Below are positions 33,490 to 44,215 of a DNA stretch of 64,000 nt, in pieces. This stretch comes from Symbiodinium natans (Eukaryota > Sar > Dinophyceae > Suessiales > Symbiodiniaceae), in the NCBI GenBank assembly GCA_905221605.1, contig CAJNDS010000065.1:176001-240000 (forward strand), given 5' to 3'. Every line of letters starts with the position of its first letter. Within the stretch, counting starts at the first letter, position 1. The notes below the pieces were generated by a model. It was not told where the DNA came from. It made no database searches and was given only the letters and a program-made list of their open reading frames with translations. The position numbers and the translations under genes are program-made.

Positions 33490-34097
33490 TCCTGCCTTTG
33501 CCTTTGCCATTGCCAGCGCGCGCACACTCGCATCAGCAGCATCAGCGGTGTTGGTTCGGGAGCCCTAAGGCCCTAAAGACATCTCAAACACACGTTTTGC
33601 CTTCGAAAAGCCTTCAGAAAACGCTGTAAACAGGCGTTTCTTTGCTTGGGAAGCTATTTGGGACAGGGCAAAAAAAGCAGCATGAGCATCAGCGGCCTCC
33701 CCCAGGCCATCCAAAACCCGTTTGGTTGCGGCTTCAAGGGCGATTCAATAGGGGAGAGTAGAGTGCCCCCCCTGCCCGGGACCTGTTTTTGTTGCTTCCC
33801 TCACCACCACGTCGTGGGGGTGCAAGTCGTTTTCCGCGCTCTAGGGGCAGGGCAAAAAAACATGTGGTCAAGCGGAAATGGGTCCCGGCTCTCTCTTCCC
33901 CCTAACCCTGAGGCAGTCCGCGCCACCTGTTGGCCAGGGGGGTTCCCATTCCAGCCGAAAAAGTGCCCCGGGATGAGAGATGAGGTATTTGTGCTCCCCC
34001 CGACACCTATGGCCCGAGGCCTTGGCGGATTGCAGCTGTAGCTCGATGGGTCAGCAGTTCCTTGCCGTAGTGACACCTGCCCCCCCGCGCACACAAG
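33490..34097. other. No assigned gene
   Basis: Two imperfect copies of CAGGGCAAAAAAA-type sequence (about 33665 and 33852). A 131-codon plus frame (33646-34041) is Gly/Pro-rich and unrecognised. Confidence 0.45.
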
Positions 34098-34625
34098 GTG
34101 GTAGCTTCGCTAGCAAGACTGGACGCTCCCTCCGATGACGAGGACCAGCGAAGTCGCAGTCGTCGCCGTTGCCATTCACACCTACATCCACATCCGCCAT
34201 CACAATCGCCTCGAGCATCATCACTTCATCGCTTCTCATCACCATCAGCAGAAGCAGCAGCACCACCACCGCCGCCGCCGCCGCTGCCATCGCCGCTACG
34301 CTACCGCCATCGCACTCACAATCACCCTCATCTCGCCATCGCCGTCGCCGTCTCCATCGTCGTCATCGTCAGCATCATCTCCTTCTCATCTGAAGCTTCA
34401 CAACAGTCACCAGCTGCAACATCCTCCGGCGAGTCGACATGCAGTCGTATTGCAACTGGCAGCGACACGGGAAGCTCAGTGTCACATATAGTCACTCATG
34501 ACTCACCTCCATGCTTGTGCCTACAGCAATTACAAAGGACTGCCGTGACATGCCGTGACCGCGTTTGCAGACACTACTTGACTTTTGCAAGTGCATTTCG
34601 CTGGGATATCCTCGGAGGAGGCTGA
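34098..34625 (+). CDS. Open frame through a triplet-rich region
   Basis: Starts VASLARLDAPSDDEDQRSRS, then runs through CAT/CGC/ATC triplets giving His/Ser/Pro repeats, a hydrophobic stretch LAIAVAVSIVVIVSIIS and a Cys-rich end. The triplet nature makes all frames open, so coding is doubtful; only the first 25 and last 50 codons look protein-like. Confidence 0.15.
   Translation: MVASLARLDAPSDDEDQRSRSRRRCHSHLHPHPPSQSPRASSLHRFSSPSAEAAAPPPPPPPLPSPLRYRHRTHNHPHLAIAVAVSIVVIVSIISFSSEASQQSPAATSSGESTCSRIATGSDTGSSVSHIVTHDSPPCLCLQQLQRTAVTCRDRVCRHYLTFASAFRWDILGGG
34160..34400. repeat. Degenerate CAT/CGC/ATC triplet region
   Basis: Runs of CACATCCACATC-, CACCACCGCCGC- and CCATCGCCGTCG-like triplets. Confidence 0.75.
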
Positions 34626-34814
34626 GGGCGCAGCCGACATGGCAGAGCAGCGACTTGAGGCCAGGAATAAGCCGCGCAGCCCATACGGGTGCAGAGGGTC
34701 AAGCATGCCAGACCTGTGAGGAGAGAGCCGGGTCATTATAGGCCCAGCCCGAGCATAAGGCCACAACCTGCAACTCCACCTCCAAAGTAAGAACACTCTT
34801 AGCGCCTCTCAACT

Positions 34815-35213
34815 TTGGATCCTTGTGTTGCATGTGTCCAAAGTTGTCAAACAAGAAGAACATGTCCACTTGGTCGGCAGATGCTCGCTGAGCTCGCCGA
34901 ATCGGGTGACCTTCATCTTGAAGACCTCACCGAGCAGGAGGCTGGGAAGCTCTTCGTGCACAACTGCGGAGCGCGTTGCATCCTTCACATGGTGGCACTC
35001 CACTCGATTCAACATGTAGCTTCTCGGCATACCCCACTCTTGAAATATTCGGTCCTGGTGATCTTGGCCCATTGCGGCATGAGGCAACAAGGCCCCACCA
35101 CTCTAAGAAGATGTCACAAGGAGCTGTTCGCAGGACAATGGGTAGTCTCAACACATGGCCTGAGGTTTCCTGCGGTTCTGTTCGGCAGGCAGAATCTTTT
35201 CGAGTTGCGCTGA
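34815..35213 (+). CDS. Unrecognised 132-codon open frame
   Basis: After TCGGCAG the frame reads MLAELAESGDLHLEDLTEQE then AGKLFVHNCGARCILHMVAL. The acidic helix at the start looks real. The minus strand (34809-35090) is also open and plausible. Confidence 0.22.
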   Translation: MDPCVACVQSCQTRRTCPLGRQMLAELAESGDLHLEDLTEQEAGKLFVHNCGARCILHMVALHSIQHVASRHTPLLKYSVLVILAHCGMRQQGPTTLRRCHKELFAGQWVVSTHGLRFPAVLFGRQNLFELR

Positions 35214-35299
35214 AGAATGGGGACCTGGGCCGAGCACTTGGCCCCTGGGAGCCCTGGCCGGGAGCTCATCCAGGTAACATGAGAAGAATTGGTTGTTGA

Positions 35300-35662
35300 T
35301 TGGAAGCCTGCAGGTCGTTGGGGATCCGTATGGCAAGGCAACTTTTCAAGCATTTTCCGTGCAGGTGGCAGAAAGTCGTCGTTGTCGACCTCCTCTCATT
35401 GGATGAGGATGACGGCTCCTGCCCCCAAGCTCGCAAACAGCTATTTGGAGTTTGGAGCGCCGAGTGTGAAAAGCGTGTCTTAGACCTTCAACATGCCAGA
35501 AACCTGATCCTTCATTGCGTCCCTGCATGCGGCGCAGTGATAAAGCGTTTTCATGATTCCAACGAGGCCTCCAAGGAGACGAGTCCCTGCACCAAGATCC
35601 ACCACGCCACCTCTGCAGGGCTCTCAGCTGCCTCGCTCGAAACGCACTTCAGCCGCGAATAG
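35300..35662 (+). CDS. Unrecognised 120-codon open frame
   Basis: Reads WQKVVVVDLLSLDEDDGSCP then QARKQLFGVWSAECEKRVLD and LQHARNLILHCVPACG. An acceptor CGTGCAG with G lies at its protein-like part (35365). No family recognised. Confidence 0.22.
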   Translation: MEACRSLGIRMARQLFKHFPCRWQKVVVVDLLSLDEDDGSCPQARKQLFGVWSAECEKRVLDLQHARNLILHCVPACGAVIKRFHDSNEASKETSPCTKIHHATSAGLSAASLETHFSRE

Positions 35663-35769
35663 CCGGCGAGAGTTCCTACATAGGGTTTCTCACCAGCAAC
35701 CAATGGCGAGCATGCCAGAGTTGCAGAGTTGCAGATCTGGAAGCCAGCACAGAAAGCAGGACGACGTAC

Positions 35770-36255
35770 GTGACTACGAACGGGCTATTTCAAGTCAGGT
35801 TACGCAATTGTGCAAGACTCGCTTTAAGACTCGCAAGTGCGAACGCGTCAATCATGGTGCCTAGATGTTTTACTGGCATGATATACGCATGCTATGTCGT
35901 ATCTGCGCCAGGGAACAGGTCATGTCGCGTGCGGGAGACACCTCTGGATGGCTTCTTCGGGAAAGTCTATCATGGAAGCAACATGAAGCAACCAACTAAT
36001 TGCATTGCAGTATCAGAATTACCGTGGCCGCGGGAGCTTTGCGGAGAAGATCCTGTGGCGCGCGACGTCGAACTCGGCGGGTGTGCACCCGAGCACGGAC
36101 ACCGCACACACGTCGGCTTCGTCTGTGGACGGCTCCGGAGCGCTGACGTCGCTGCCGCCGCTAAGGCCGCTAAGGTATGCTCTATGGCATACTGGGAAGT
36201 GGCCCAGTCTGTTGGGGTCGACGACTTCTGCAGCGTTGAGATGATGTGTGAATAG
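35770..36255 (+). CDS. Unrecognised 161-codon open frame
   Basis: The part from about 36010 (after TTGCAG) to 36174 reads GEDPVARDVELGGCAPEHGH then VGFVCGRLRSADVAAAAKAA before a GTATGC donor-like site. The upstream part is less convincing. No family recognised. Confidence 0.22.
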   Translation: MTTNGLFQVRLRNCARLALRLASANASIMVPRCFTGMIYACYVVSAPGNRSCRVRETPLDGFFGKVYHGSNMKQPTNCIAVSELPWPRELCGEDPVARDVELGGCAPEHGHRTHVGFVCGRLRSADVAAAAKAAKVCSMAYWEVAQSVGVDDFCSVEMMCE

Positions 36256-36260
36256 GTGAC

Positions 36261-36743
36261 ATGTGTTGTGAGAAGTGGCGTCCACGCCACACTGGTTTCG
36301 TCACGTGGTTTCGGCGCGGGACTTCAGAACTTCAGCATTTTCTTTCGGCTGCTGAAGATCGGAATCCAGGGGCTTTGGAGGATTGCGCAATCGCGAGGTC
36401 CCTTCGAAGCAATAAACCGAGCATGCACTCCAAGGCAAGGAGAATCGAATCACCCAAGCGAGAAGCTCAACAAGGAAAGGGTCTTTGACTGATCTTTTGC
36501 CATTCGTGCAGTCTCGAAGATCTGGAACTGGAGTGCATGCAAAACACCCAAGCCACGTACTCGAAGGCATGTCAGCGCGCAACTGCGGAAACTGGCAGAA
36601 CTTACGAAAGCTTGATCCAAAGGAAGCATCAACAGCAGCAGTCGGCACTCCAGTCGAAAGCCTTCAGGCACATGGGAAATAAAACAGAAGCTTCGGCTGA
36701 TGCAACTTTATATACTTTTGCGCAAGATTCGAGTACTGCCTGA
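36261..36743 (+). CDS. Two candidate exons, helical
   Basis: First frame (36261-36488) reads TSELQHFLSAAEDRNPGALE then ARRIESPKREAQQGK. A 31-nt gap with CGTGCAG follows, then the frame giving LEDLELECMQNTQATYSKAC and QRATAETGRTYESLIQRKHQ to 36743. Each is charged and helix-prone, but the phases do not join cleanly, so the pairing is tentative. Confidence 0.22.
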
Positions 36744-38025
36744 GGGAATGGGCAAGGGCTTTCGTTCAGAGAAACTGCCCCTGTCGATGCCAGCTCGTCA
36801 GCTCCTTCTTGCTCAGACTCAACCTATCTCAACCTCTTCTGCGTGGGGGCCAAGAATTTACATTTGCACGCTTGTGCATGCTTATGCATGCTTATCCATT
36901 CTTCCAGTGAAATGATTGAAAGCAGAGTCTAGTTCGAAAGGGCGATGTTCGTCCATAAAGCTCATCCACTGCTCAACCGTCTGTTTTGAACTTGTTGTTG
37001 CTGCAGCAAGCCCCTTCCGGACATGGAGGCTCAACATGCGACACATGGCCACTTCCACGACTGCCAGAGACAAAGACTGGATTCTGGATCACATGCCACT
37101 TTCAAAGAAAAGCTGTCTGAGGTGGTCTTCTTGTGATCCTTTCAGCTTTGGCATCTGACATCATTCGACATGAGATGTGTTTGGCAGCGGCGAAGGGTGG
37201 GTGTGTTCGCCGTTGACCTGGTCCCGTCAAGGGGAGTGGCAAAAAGCATTCCAAACATGCAAACGGGTCTGCGGATCACAACAGGAATAGGAGCCACAAG
37301 TTGAACCTCCAACCGATTCCGGAGCGCTGCTTGACAGGCTGCTCTGCAGATGGAAGTCGACAGGCTCGAAGCTTCTGCTCGAAAAAAGTTGAGAGTCACC
37401 TGGGCCGCTGCAACTTGGTAGAGTGATAAGTGATATGGAGCCATCGAATGGCGCTGCAGCTGCCAGAATCTTTTGCCCTGCGCTGCAGGCACACCCATCC
37501 GTTGTCTTCACAGTTCTCGAGGTGCTGCAAATTTCTTGACGAGCATGCCACAAGCTCTTCACTTCGCCACCCCTGACAATGATAGATGTATGCATGTTAC
37601 AGCATGTTGCATGGGAAAGATCGCTGTAGGAGAGGCGCTTTTGTTGCGCATACAAAATGGGCGGGTATTTCCCAGAATGCAGACCCTAGACTACAACAAT
37701 CTTTATGTAGGAACCCCAAAGTGGGTAATGACACCTATTTTTCGGAAACCTCCGATATACGGACGGAGGTCACCCCTCGTCGTTTCTCCATCTAATTTTG
37801 CCGTATTACCTGCACTGCCATTATTCTCTATAATTTGCACATCGCATATTTGTGAGGAGGGGAGAGAGGGCGGGAGCAATGCGCGGGAGCCATTCGGGAC
37901 GCACATCGAAACATCATGTCGCGTGTGAGCAGCAAGCATAGCAAGCGCATGCACAGAAACATCATGTCTCGACGGGGCTACAAGCAAACACGACATGGCC
38001 AAGTACAGAAGTGCCAGAAACGCAC
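36744..38025. other. No assigned gene
   Basis: Short frames on both strands. AATTTGCAC- and GAGGAGGGGA-type sequence precedes the 42-base tandem repeat. Confidence 0.45.
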
Positions 38026-38195
38026 CGCGGAGTTCCGCTACCACGATATTTGCCAGGGTTTTCGGACGCGGAGAATTTCGTTGCCACGGGACTTGCGGGG
38101 TTTTGGTGTGCGCAGAATTCCGTTAGTACGATATTTGAGTTGTTTTGGTGCGCGCGGACTTCCGCTACCACGATATTTGCGGGGTTTTGGTTGCC
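38026..38195 (+). repeat. Tandem repeat, four copies of about 42 bases
   Basis: Copies begin with CGCGG/CGCAG at 38026, 38067, 38111 and 38153. The consensus is CGCGGANTTCCGCTACCAC followed by GATATTTGCGGGGTTTTGG and a short GTGCG linker. Confidence 0.8.
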
Positions 38196-38450
38196 GGGGC
38201 CTGTTGATGCCTTTCAAGCCTTGTTGGGGCCCTCTAAGCCTTGGAATGCCTTGGAACCCCTAGAGGACATAGACTAGTATTTTGCGGGGCCCGTTGGGGC
38301 TTTTGGGGCCTTCCACCAGGCCTTTTAGGGTCTTCTAAGCCTATCCTATTTCCTTGGGGCCTTTTGGAGCCTTTTGGGTCTTTCGGGCCTCCCAATGCCT
38401 TCCAGTGTTTTTGGGGCATTTTGGGGTTGTGGGGGCTTCTTAAGGTTTTA
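38196..38450 (+). repeat. Degenerate GGGGCCTTTTGG-like tandem region
   Basis: Repeated GGGGCCTT, TTGGGGCC and CCTTCCA-type words at irregular 15-30 base spacing, directly downstream of the 42-base tandem repeat. On the minus strand it reads as a Pro/Lys/Arg-rich artefact frame. Confidence 0.65.
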
Positions 38451-38883
38451 GCCTCGAGACAAAAGACTTCTTCGTCGTAACAAGTGCTTCTTGTCACGGT
38501 ATGGTGAAAGCAGCGCCTGTCATGGCATGAAAAACAAGGGTCCTGTCATGCTTACGGTTGGTGCATCTTCTCCCCAAAGCCTTTATCTATAAATATTGAC
38601 TAAATCCTCACTCGTCCATGGTTTCTTACTATGGTTTGTCGGAATTCGTTTATATTTGCACTTCTACAAGCTCTTTGCAACTCTCGCTCTCATTTGTTTT
38701 TGTTTGTTTTTGTTTTTCTCTCCCTCTCTCTCTCTCTCTTTACAAATATATTTATGGATGTATACATATATGTCGTATGTATGAGTGCTCCCCACCCGGT
38801 ACGCTGACCAAAGTCAGGTTTCGACTGCAGAAGCAGAATTCCTATAGTGGTCATCAGTGGCCTATACTACGGGAAATAATTGG

Positions 38884-38907
38884 GGTGTGTGTGTGTGTGT
38901 GTGTGTC
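38884..38907. repeat. (GT)12 microsatellite
   Basis: Uninterrupted GT repeat. Confidence 0.95.
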
Positions 38908-39177
38908 TCGAATCCCGGGCCCTCTATTTTGCACGTGACTGAATGAAAATGACTATAAGGACAAATACAGTTACATGCAGTTACATACATATATAGATAT
39001 TTTCATACACAATATGTAATATGTATACACACAGAAAGCGGGGCCGATGAGATCCAATCAGGCTGTTTCGGCTTTTGTTGTTTTGAAAGAGTGCTTCTGG
39101 GGTGATTTTTCAAAAGTCCCGAGGTGGGACAGCTGTTGGGACTCGCGGAGCACTGAATTTCGGGAACGCAGGCTGTA

Positions 39178-39381
39178 TTGCGAATGAACGGCATTATGGA
39201 CTTCTTGACTTCCGATACGTTCTGTGAGGTTTTTGAAACTCAAAGCGCCTGCCAGGCGCTTTTTGCCTATGTTCACACACTCCGGACGTTTAACGGCGAC
39301 TGGAGCTGGGATCCATTGCAGGCTGCCGTAGCGACCTCAGCCAGAAACATGTCTCAGCTGTCTGCCACAAAGCCGTCCTGA
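39178..39381 (+). CDS. Unrecognised 67-codon open frame
   Basis: Reads MNGIMDFLTSDTFCEVFETQ then SACQALFAYVHTLRTFNGDW and SWDPLQAAVATSARNMSQLS. Convincing as a protein fragment. No family recognised. Confidence 0.24.
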   Translation: MRMNGIMDFLTSDTFCEVFETQSACQALFAYVHTLRTFNGDWSWDPLQAAVATSARNMSQLSATKPS

Positions 39382-39599
39382 CAAGCCGATGCCTTGTTCC
39401 ATGGCACGAGTGCCTTTGAAGCAAAGCCCTGAGACGTGAATCAGGCGCACATGTTCCACCTTGGGAAAGGCATTTGGGCAGCTTGGATGAAACAGCTTCT
39501 TGGTGGGATCAGGCAACGCGCTGGCAACTGACACTTGTGTCTCTACGTGGCGCAAGATGTAGGCGTGCGCGTGCGGTAGCACAAATTTTGCTTACATGT

Positions 39600-39680
39600 T
39601 GATAGGGTAAGCAAGAGCAAGCAAAAGCAAGCAACCAAGCCAGCAAGAGTCACGCGAGAGCCAACCAACAAGCCAACTTG
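39600..39680. repeat. Degenerate CAAG/AAGC repeat
   Basis: AGCAAGAGCAAGCAAAAGCA-type sequence continuing with CCAAGCCAGCAAG and CCAACCAACAAGCC. Confidence 0.6.
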
Positions 39681-39709
39681 CGACTGCTGCTACCTCCTGC
39701 TGCTGCCAT

Positions 39710-40189
39710 GTGGCGAACTTGAAAACTTCTGGACTTTTATATAATTGTAAGCAAAAGCTTAAAACTTCATGCGGAATCGCTGCTTTTTGGAAGGCTCTCG
39801 GGATTATTCCATTGCCACAATACGGGCATAGTCCCATCCAATCCTGGCAACCCTATAATGACTGCACATTCTCATGCCTTGCCAGGCCCACCAAGTTCAT
39901 GAGTCAGCGACGAGCACACTTCAAGTGCTTTGGCAGTCAGCCACCTGGCCGCAAATCACGGTTCCCACGCTTCCATGAGACTGCTGTGTATATTGTGACA
40001 TCTGGTCATCTGGTGCTGAATCGTATGGTAACCGTGCATGTGCTGATTCTGAGGGCGTTTAGGATTGGACTTGTGAGACTGAAGTGGCAAATCGCGAAAC
40101 ATCGCTTGCATCGAACGTGTTGCAGCTTGAGGTCGCCCACGGGGATTGAAAAGGAACACATCATCTCCGTTATCTGGTTTAGGGTTTAG
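39710..40189 (+). CDS. Unrecognised 159-codon open frame ending in telomere-like repeats
   Basis: Reads WKALGIIPLPQYGHSPIQSW then RKSRFPRFHETAVYIVTSGH and VHVLILRAFRIGLVRLKWQI; the stop falls within the first copies of (TTTAGGG)n. Basic and hydrophobic, protein-like, not recognised. Confidence 0.24.
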   Translation: MANLKTSGLLYNCKQKLKTSCGIAAFWKALGIIPLPQYGHSPIQSWQPYNDCTFSCLARPTKFMSQRRAHFKCFGSQPPGRKSRFPRFHETAVYIVTSGHLVLNRMVTVHVLILRAFRIGLVRLKWQIAKHRLHRTCCSLRSPTGIEKEHIISVIWFRV

Positions 40190-40225
40190 GGTTTAGGGTT
40201 TAGGGTTTAGGGTTTAGGGTTTAGG
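40178..40225 (+). repeat. Interstitial telomere-type array (TTTAGGG)n
   Basis: Six perfect TTTAGGG units and a partial seventh, in the 5'-TTTAGGG-3' orientation on the plus strand. This is the Arabidopsis-type telomere sequence also used by dinoflagellates. Because unrelated sequence continues on both sides, it is internal rather than a chromosome end. Confidence 0.95.
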
Positions 40226-40902
40226 CGAGGACGTTCTGCAAGCCTGCTGCAAAAGGGTTTAGGGACAAATGCTACAAATGCTACGAATGCGAGGGGGAGG
40301 GGGGGGGAGTTGGGTTGTTTTAAACAAAGATTTGGAGCAGTTGCATCCGCTTGTAGCAGATCCCGGCTGGCCAGGGGGGTTTTACACAACCCCAATGCAG
40401 CACTTGGTTCCAAATACCTGGGAGTCTTGCTACGGCATGTGCTCTGCCAAACAGCTGGGGATGTCGGGGTACGTTTATGTTTGGAGCTGCGACATCGTTA
40501 GACATTGTCACTCTGGGGCTGCGGAACATCTGGAGATGAAATAAAACGCTGCCTCAAACTACTCAGCTCGTTTCATCATACAAGGGGCTTTCAAGCACTG
40601 CGGAATTCTGTACTTTACAGCATTTGCTGGGGCTGCAACACACTTTGATGCTCAATATTTGATGTTTCGAAAGACAAACGCAGTAGTTCGTCGCAGTCGG
40701 GCTCCCGAACGCTTCGAAAAGCTGTAAGCTCGCATGCGTGATCTTGGTTCTGCCTCAATTACCATTCAAATTCGAGTCGTCATTTTACTTCTTGCTTTGT
40801 CCCTACGGAGTGACGGTGATGTGTTACTAGTAGGTAGGCACATGGCAAAACCTGAGAGCAAGCCATAGGACCTACAGGACAACAGTGCTGTCTGTGTCTT
40901 AG

Positions 40903-41208
40903 TTGCCTGTACTTGTTCAACAGCGGGATGCCTGTGATTGGAGCGTATTGTGTATGCCTCACCTGCTTGGTACAGCCCTCACACCTTGGTTCAACAAGCA
41001 CACAGATGGAATATTGCTGGTTGAAAGGAACGTTGGCATCATTCGGAATGCCAAGAAAAGTGCTGTCGTGCGGGCACGAAGTGAGCCCATGCACATGACT
41101 GCAGCAAGTGCTTTCGGGCTTGGAAATGATGTTCGTCTTCACTCCTTTTACATGCTCGTCGCCCAGTGCTCTTTGGACCCCGCGACAGCTGTGCAAATGA
41201 GGCTGTGA
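40903..41208 (+). CDS. Unrecognised 101-codon open frame
   Basis: Reads LTPWFNKHTDGILLVERNVG then IIRNAKKSAVVRARSEPMHM. A second plus frame (40913-41098) is open too. No family recognised. Confidence 0.18.
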   Translation: MPVLVQQRDACDWSVLCMPHLLGTALTPWFNKHTDGILLVERNVGIIRNAKKSAVVRARSEPMHMTAASAFGLGNDVRLHSFYMLVAQCSLDPATAVQMRL

Positions 41209-41600
41209 AGCTGCCCGGTGGTGGCTTCGGTGCTAGCTTCGCAGTGTGCCCAGATAATTCACAGAATGTGCAGCGATGACAAAGTACAAGTACAGGTTCC
41301 CATGCCTCGGCCCCCTGAACAGTTGATCCATGTTGTGCGTGGAGCATCCTTTGTTCCATCTTCATCAGAGATCCTCCGGCGCTGATTCCAGAGAGAGTTC
41401 CAACACGAAAGCCATCAAGGCAGTGAAAGCCATCAAGGCTATGATAGAGTCCGTAAGATGGAAGAGGGAGGTTCTGTGCAGTTTTGGTCGTTGCCAAGTT
41501 GCTCGGGCATAGTAGCTAGCCCATGGATGGCATAGGGCGCCACTTGGCATGCGCTGTTTTAGATACAGTGTTGGTCGGCTGACCTTTCAGGCTTTGCTGC

Positions 41601-42371
41601 TCACTCCTCACTGTCACAAGACCTCCACGAATCTGCAAGACATTCGGTAAGCCAATGGCCCATGCCCATAAGAGTCCATGTATCCGAGACTAAGGACCGG
41701 CATTGCATCAGCGACGTGGCTGCTCTCCTAGGTCGTGGAGTTGGTTCCTGCGCTGGGCACTCAGGTTGAACCCGTCCAAACTGTTGGCGCGATTCGTTTT
41801 CTTGGATAAGCAGGGGGCCCATTGATTCACGGCCAAACCAAACCTCTTTTTCAGGTTTGGCCCGTGCCATGGAGAGAACCTGTCGACATGAGATGTTGTC
41901 CCAACTGCAAGGTCCGAGCCAGGCAGGAGGAAGCGCTGGTGGAACCAAACAAGACTTCCCTGCGTGGCTTGTTAGATCTACGTAATCCTTCGAAAGACCA
42001 CAAGACAACGACAAAGTCACGCCCTTCTTTTGGCTTGTGAAAGGTTCTGGTGGACAGAGTCGGATGAAGGTGGTGCATGGACAGCACAGCCAGCCAGATT
42101 CCCTGACCTCACAGCTAACATCCATACTTAGCCGACATTGGCCAGAGCACTCTCTCTCTCTCTCTCTCTGTGCAGCGCTGAGCGTCAGCAGCCCTTTTAG
42201 TGGGACTAACATGCGGGAAAACATAGAAGTCAGAGGATGCGTAAGGTATGGGGAAATTAAGTCTCCCATTCTGCACAGGGCTCTTCGCAACCCTTTCGCG
42301 TGAGACGATGGCAGGGCTAGAAAGGCCGAACAAAAAGGGAGTGCAACACATTGGGAGCCACCGTCTTCCAT
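41601..42371 (-). CDS. 256-codon open frame, doubtful
   Basis: The longest frame outside low-complexity tracts. It crosses a (CT)n tract at 42148-42170, read as RERERE, and lacks clear domain character. The plus strand also has a coding-like stretch inside it (EEALVEPNKTSLRGLLDLRN, 41930-41990). Probably not a single exon. Confidence 0.15.
   Translation of the reverse strand: MEDGGSQCVALPFCSAFLALPSSHAKGLRRALCRMGDLISPYLTHPLTSMFSRMLVPLKGLLTLSAAQRERERECSGQCRLSMDVSCEVRESGWLCCPCTTFIRLCPPEPFTSQKKGVTLSLSCGLSKDYVDLTSHAGKSCLVPPALPPAWLGPCSWDNISCRQVLSMARAKPEKEVWFGRESMGPLLIQENESRQQFGRVQPECPAQEPTPRPRRAATSLMQCRSLVSDTWTLMGMGHWLTECLADSWRSCDSEE
42148..42170. repeat. (CT)n microsatellite
   Basis: About 11 CT units. 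Confidence 0.9.
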
Positions 42372-43783
42372 GTTTGGTCAGTGCCACAAGCGTAGAAATC
42401 AGGGCCAAGTGCGGTGAATCCGGTGAACACAGGGAGCCGCCCATCTCCCGTGCTGGAACGAGGATAAAGCGCAGGATGAAATAAAATCCGCGTCGGACCT
42501 CCATAAGTTGTGGGAAACCTGCGTCACTGTCGAGACTGAAAGGTCCGGTAGGAGAAAAGTAGAGAGAGGCCATCCTCCCTCCATGTCAAGTATAAGCGGT
42601 ATTGCGGTATTCCAATGAGAATGTCGTAGATCATTGCAGTTTTATTGGCAATCCTTGCAGTCGTACTGGCAATTGCTGTAAAGGCCATGTCAGCCCAGGT
42701 AAGGAAAGGGACGATCCACGTCGTCTTGTGCCAGAACTTCGGCCATGGCACTGACAAACGAGACCCTGCACCAGCCGCGTCGCTGACAAAACGCACCCCC
42801 GTCCCCTGCCCAACAGTTCAGACAAGGACGGGAGAGCCGAAACTTTGGGCGGCCTTCGCAACATGAACCGTGCCAAAGGTATGGCCCACGCTCCAGCTCG
42901 GCGACCGTTTGAGGTCAGTCACCACCCCATGCAGAAGCGGCCAGCGATTCTCAGGTGGGCAACTATACCTGCTGCCTCCTGCTCCAGTCACGAAACTGCT
43001 GCTTAGGGATCAAGATCGTTTGCGGAGTTGAATGAAGTTGCAGCTGCTGTTAACTCGGGAGGCTTGAGCGAGGAGCCTTCAGAAACGATGGGCAAGTTCA
43101 ATTGAGACTAGAGCCATTTGAGCTTAACAGGCTTAACAGGTCGTTCTAGATTGAACGGCTTGGAATTTTTCCTTGTCGGACGTGGGGCTTTTCGGTTAAA
43201 GCCGGAAAACATAAAAGGCGAAGCCCTGCGGTGCAGCGCCCATCGTATCGGAGAAGATGCTCAGGTCTAGGAAGTTGGGGCCATTGAAACCCCTATTCTT
43301 CACTGGACCTGGAGAAATCGCTGATCGGTGCCGTTATTGTTCGGAATTCGCCGCGTCTCGAAAATACCATGCCAGATGCTTTACGAGCCTTATACCCGAG
43401 CCGCCCCGAGTCTGCACTCCGTGCATTCCGTTCCATTGTTGACAAGCTTGTTGGGCTGGTTATGCTGCGTTCTCTATCGGATGGTTAACTTCAATCCAAG
43501 TCATGGATCGAGCCTTTCCTTTGGTATTGCTGGATGTGGGGATGTGGGATAATGTAGGGGCCTGATGCGGGACTTGGCCGAAGGGAGTTTAGAGTCTCAA
43601 GTCTGCACCGTCCGGAGCCCTTTGCAGAATTAGCATTCGTAGGCCTCTTAAGACCCAAAGCTGGTGCAAACTTGTGCCCACACTTGTGTCGGCAAACACT
43701 AAGAGCAGCTCGAAAGAGCTCGAAATCCACACAGCGTCGAAGCGCTGTGTGCGTTATCCGAGTTGCCCCGTTGATTTGATCAG
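42372..43783. other. No assigned gene
   Basis: Short frames only; moderately AT-rich near 43080-43230. Confidence 0.45.
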
Positions 43784-44215
43784 GCAAGGGCCCTCCGAGA
43801 AGCCCGGGAGATCGCGACGGCAGCAGCGGACAGAGCAGAGGCATCAGCAAAGCAAGCACAGCCCATTTCAGATCGGTCAAATTTGGTCAAAATACAAGGC
43901 TTGTGGCTAGCAGCAACTTCTGATGATGTTAGCCCGATGCAGTGGTGGTGGATAATGCGCAGAGCAATCTCGCAGAAGCGTTTGCAACCGCAAGGATCGG
44001 CAACGTTTTTGAAGCCCCACAACCTTGAAGCACGGCCGTGCTCGAAATACAAAGCCGTTGAATCTGGAAAAAGCCTTCCGAAGCACACGTTGCGACCTTG
44101 GAGGAAGGCAACGTGCGTGGGGCCGCCCGGCTGCGGCGCGGCGCGAAGAAGCTGGACTTCCTCGCTTCTTTCGCCTGGCACCACCCGGAGGCTCGGAAGC
44201 GGATTCGATATGTGA
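43784..44215 (+). CDS. Unrecognised 144-codon open frame, helical N-terminus
   Basis: Begins directly after GATCAG with G, the usual acceptor form here, and reads ARALREAREIATAAADRAEA as a charged helix, continuing open to TGA at 44213. The first 75 nt look most like an exon; a GC donor could end it near 43858. The opposite strand (43780-44184) is also open and protein-like (RNVCFGRLFPDSTALYFEHG), so the strand is not certain. Confidence 0.3.
   Translation, partial: ARALREAREIATAAADRAEASAKQAQPISDRSNLVKIQGLWLAATSDDVSPMQWWWIMRRAISQKRLQPQGSATFLKPHNLEARPCSKYKAVESGKSLPKHTLRPWRKATCVGPPGCGAARRSWTSSLLSPGTTRRLGSGFDM

Noticed and set aside
31812-33629. 605-codon plus-strand frame and 250-codon minus-strand frame
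   Set aside because: Both are translations of the CT-rich 8-mer array (Leu/Ser/Pro or Arg/Glu/Lys repeats); an 8-base unit keeps all frames open.
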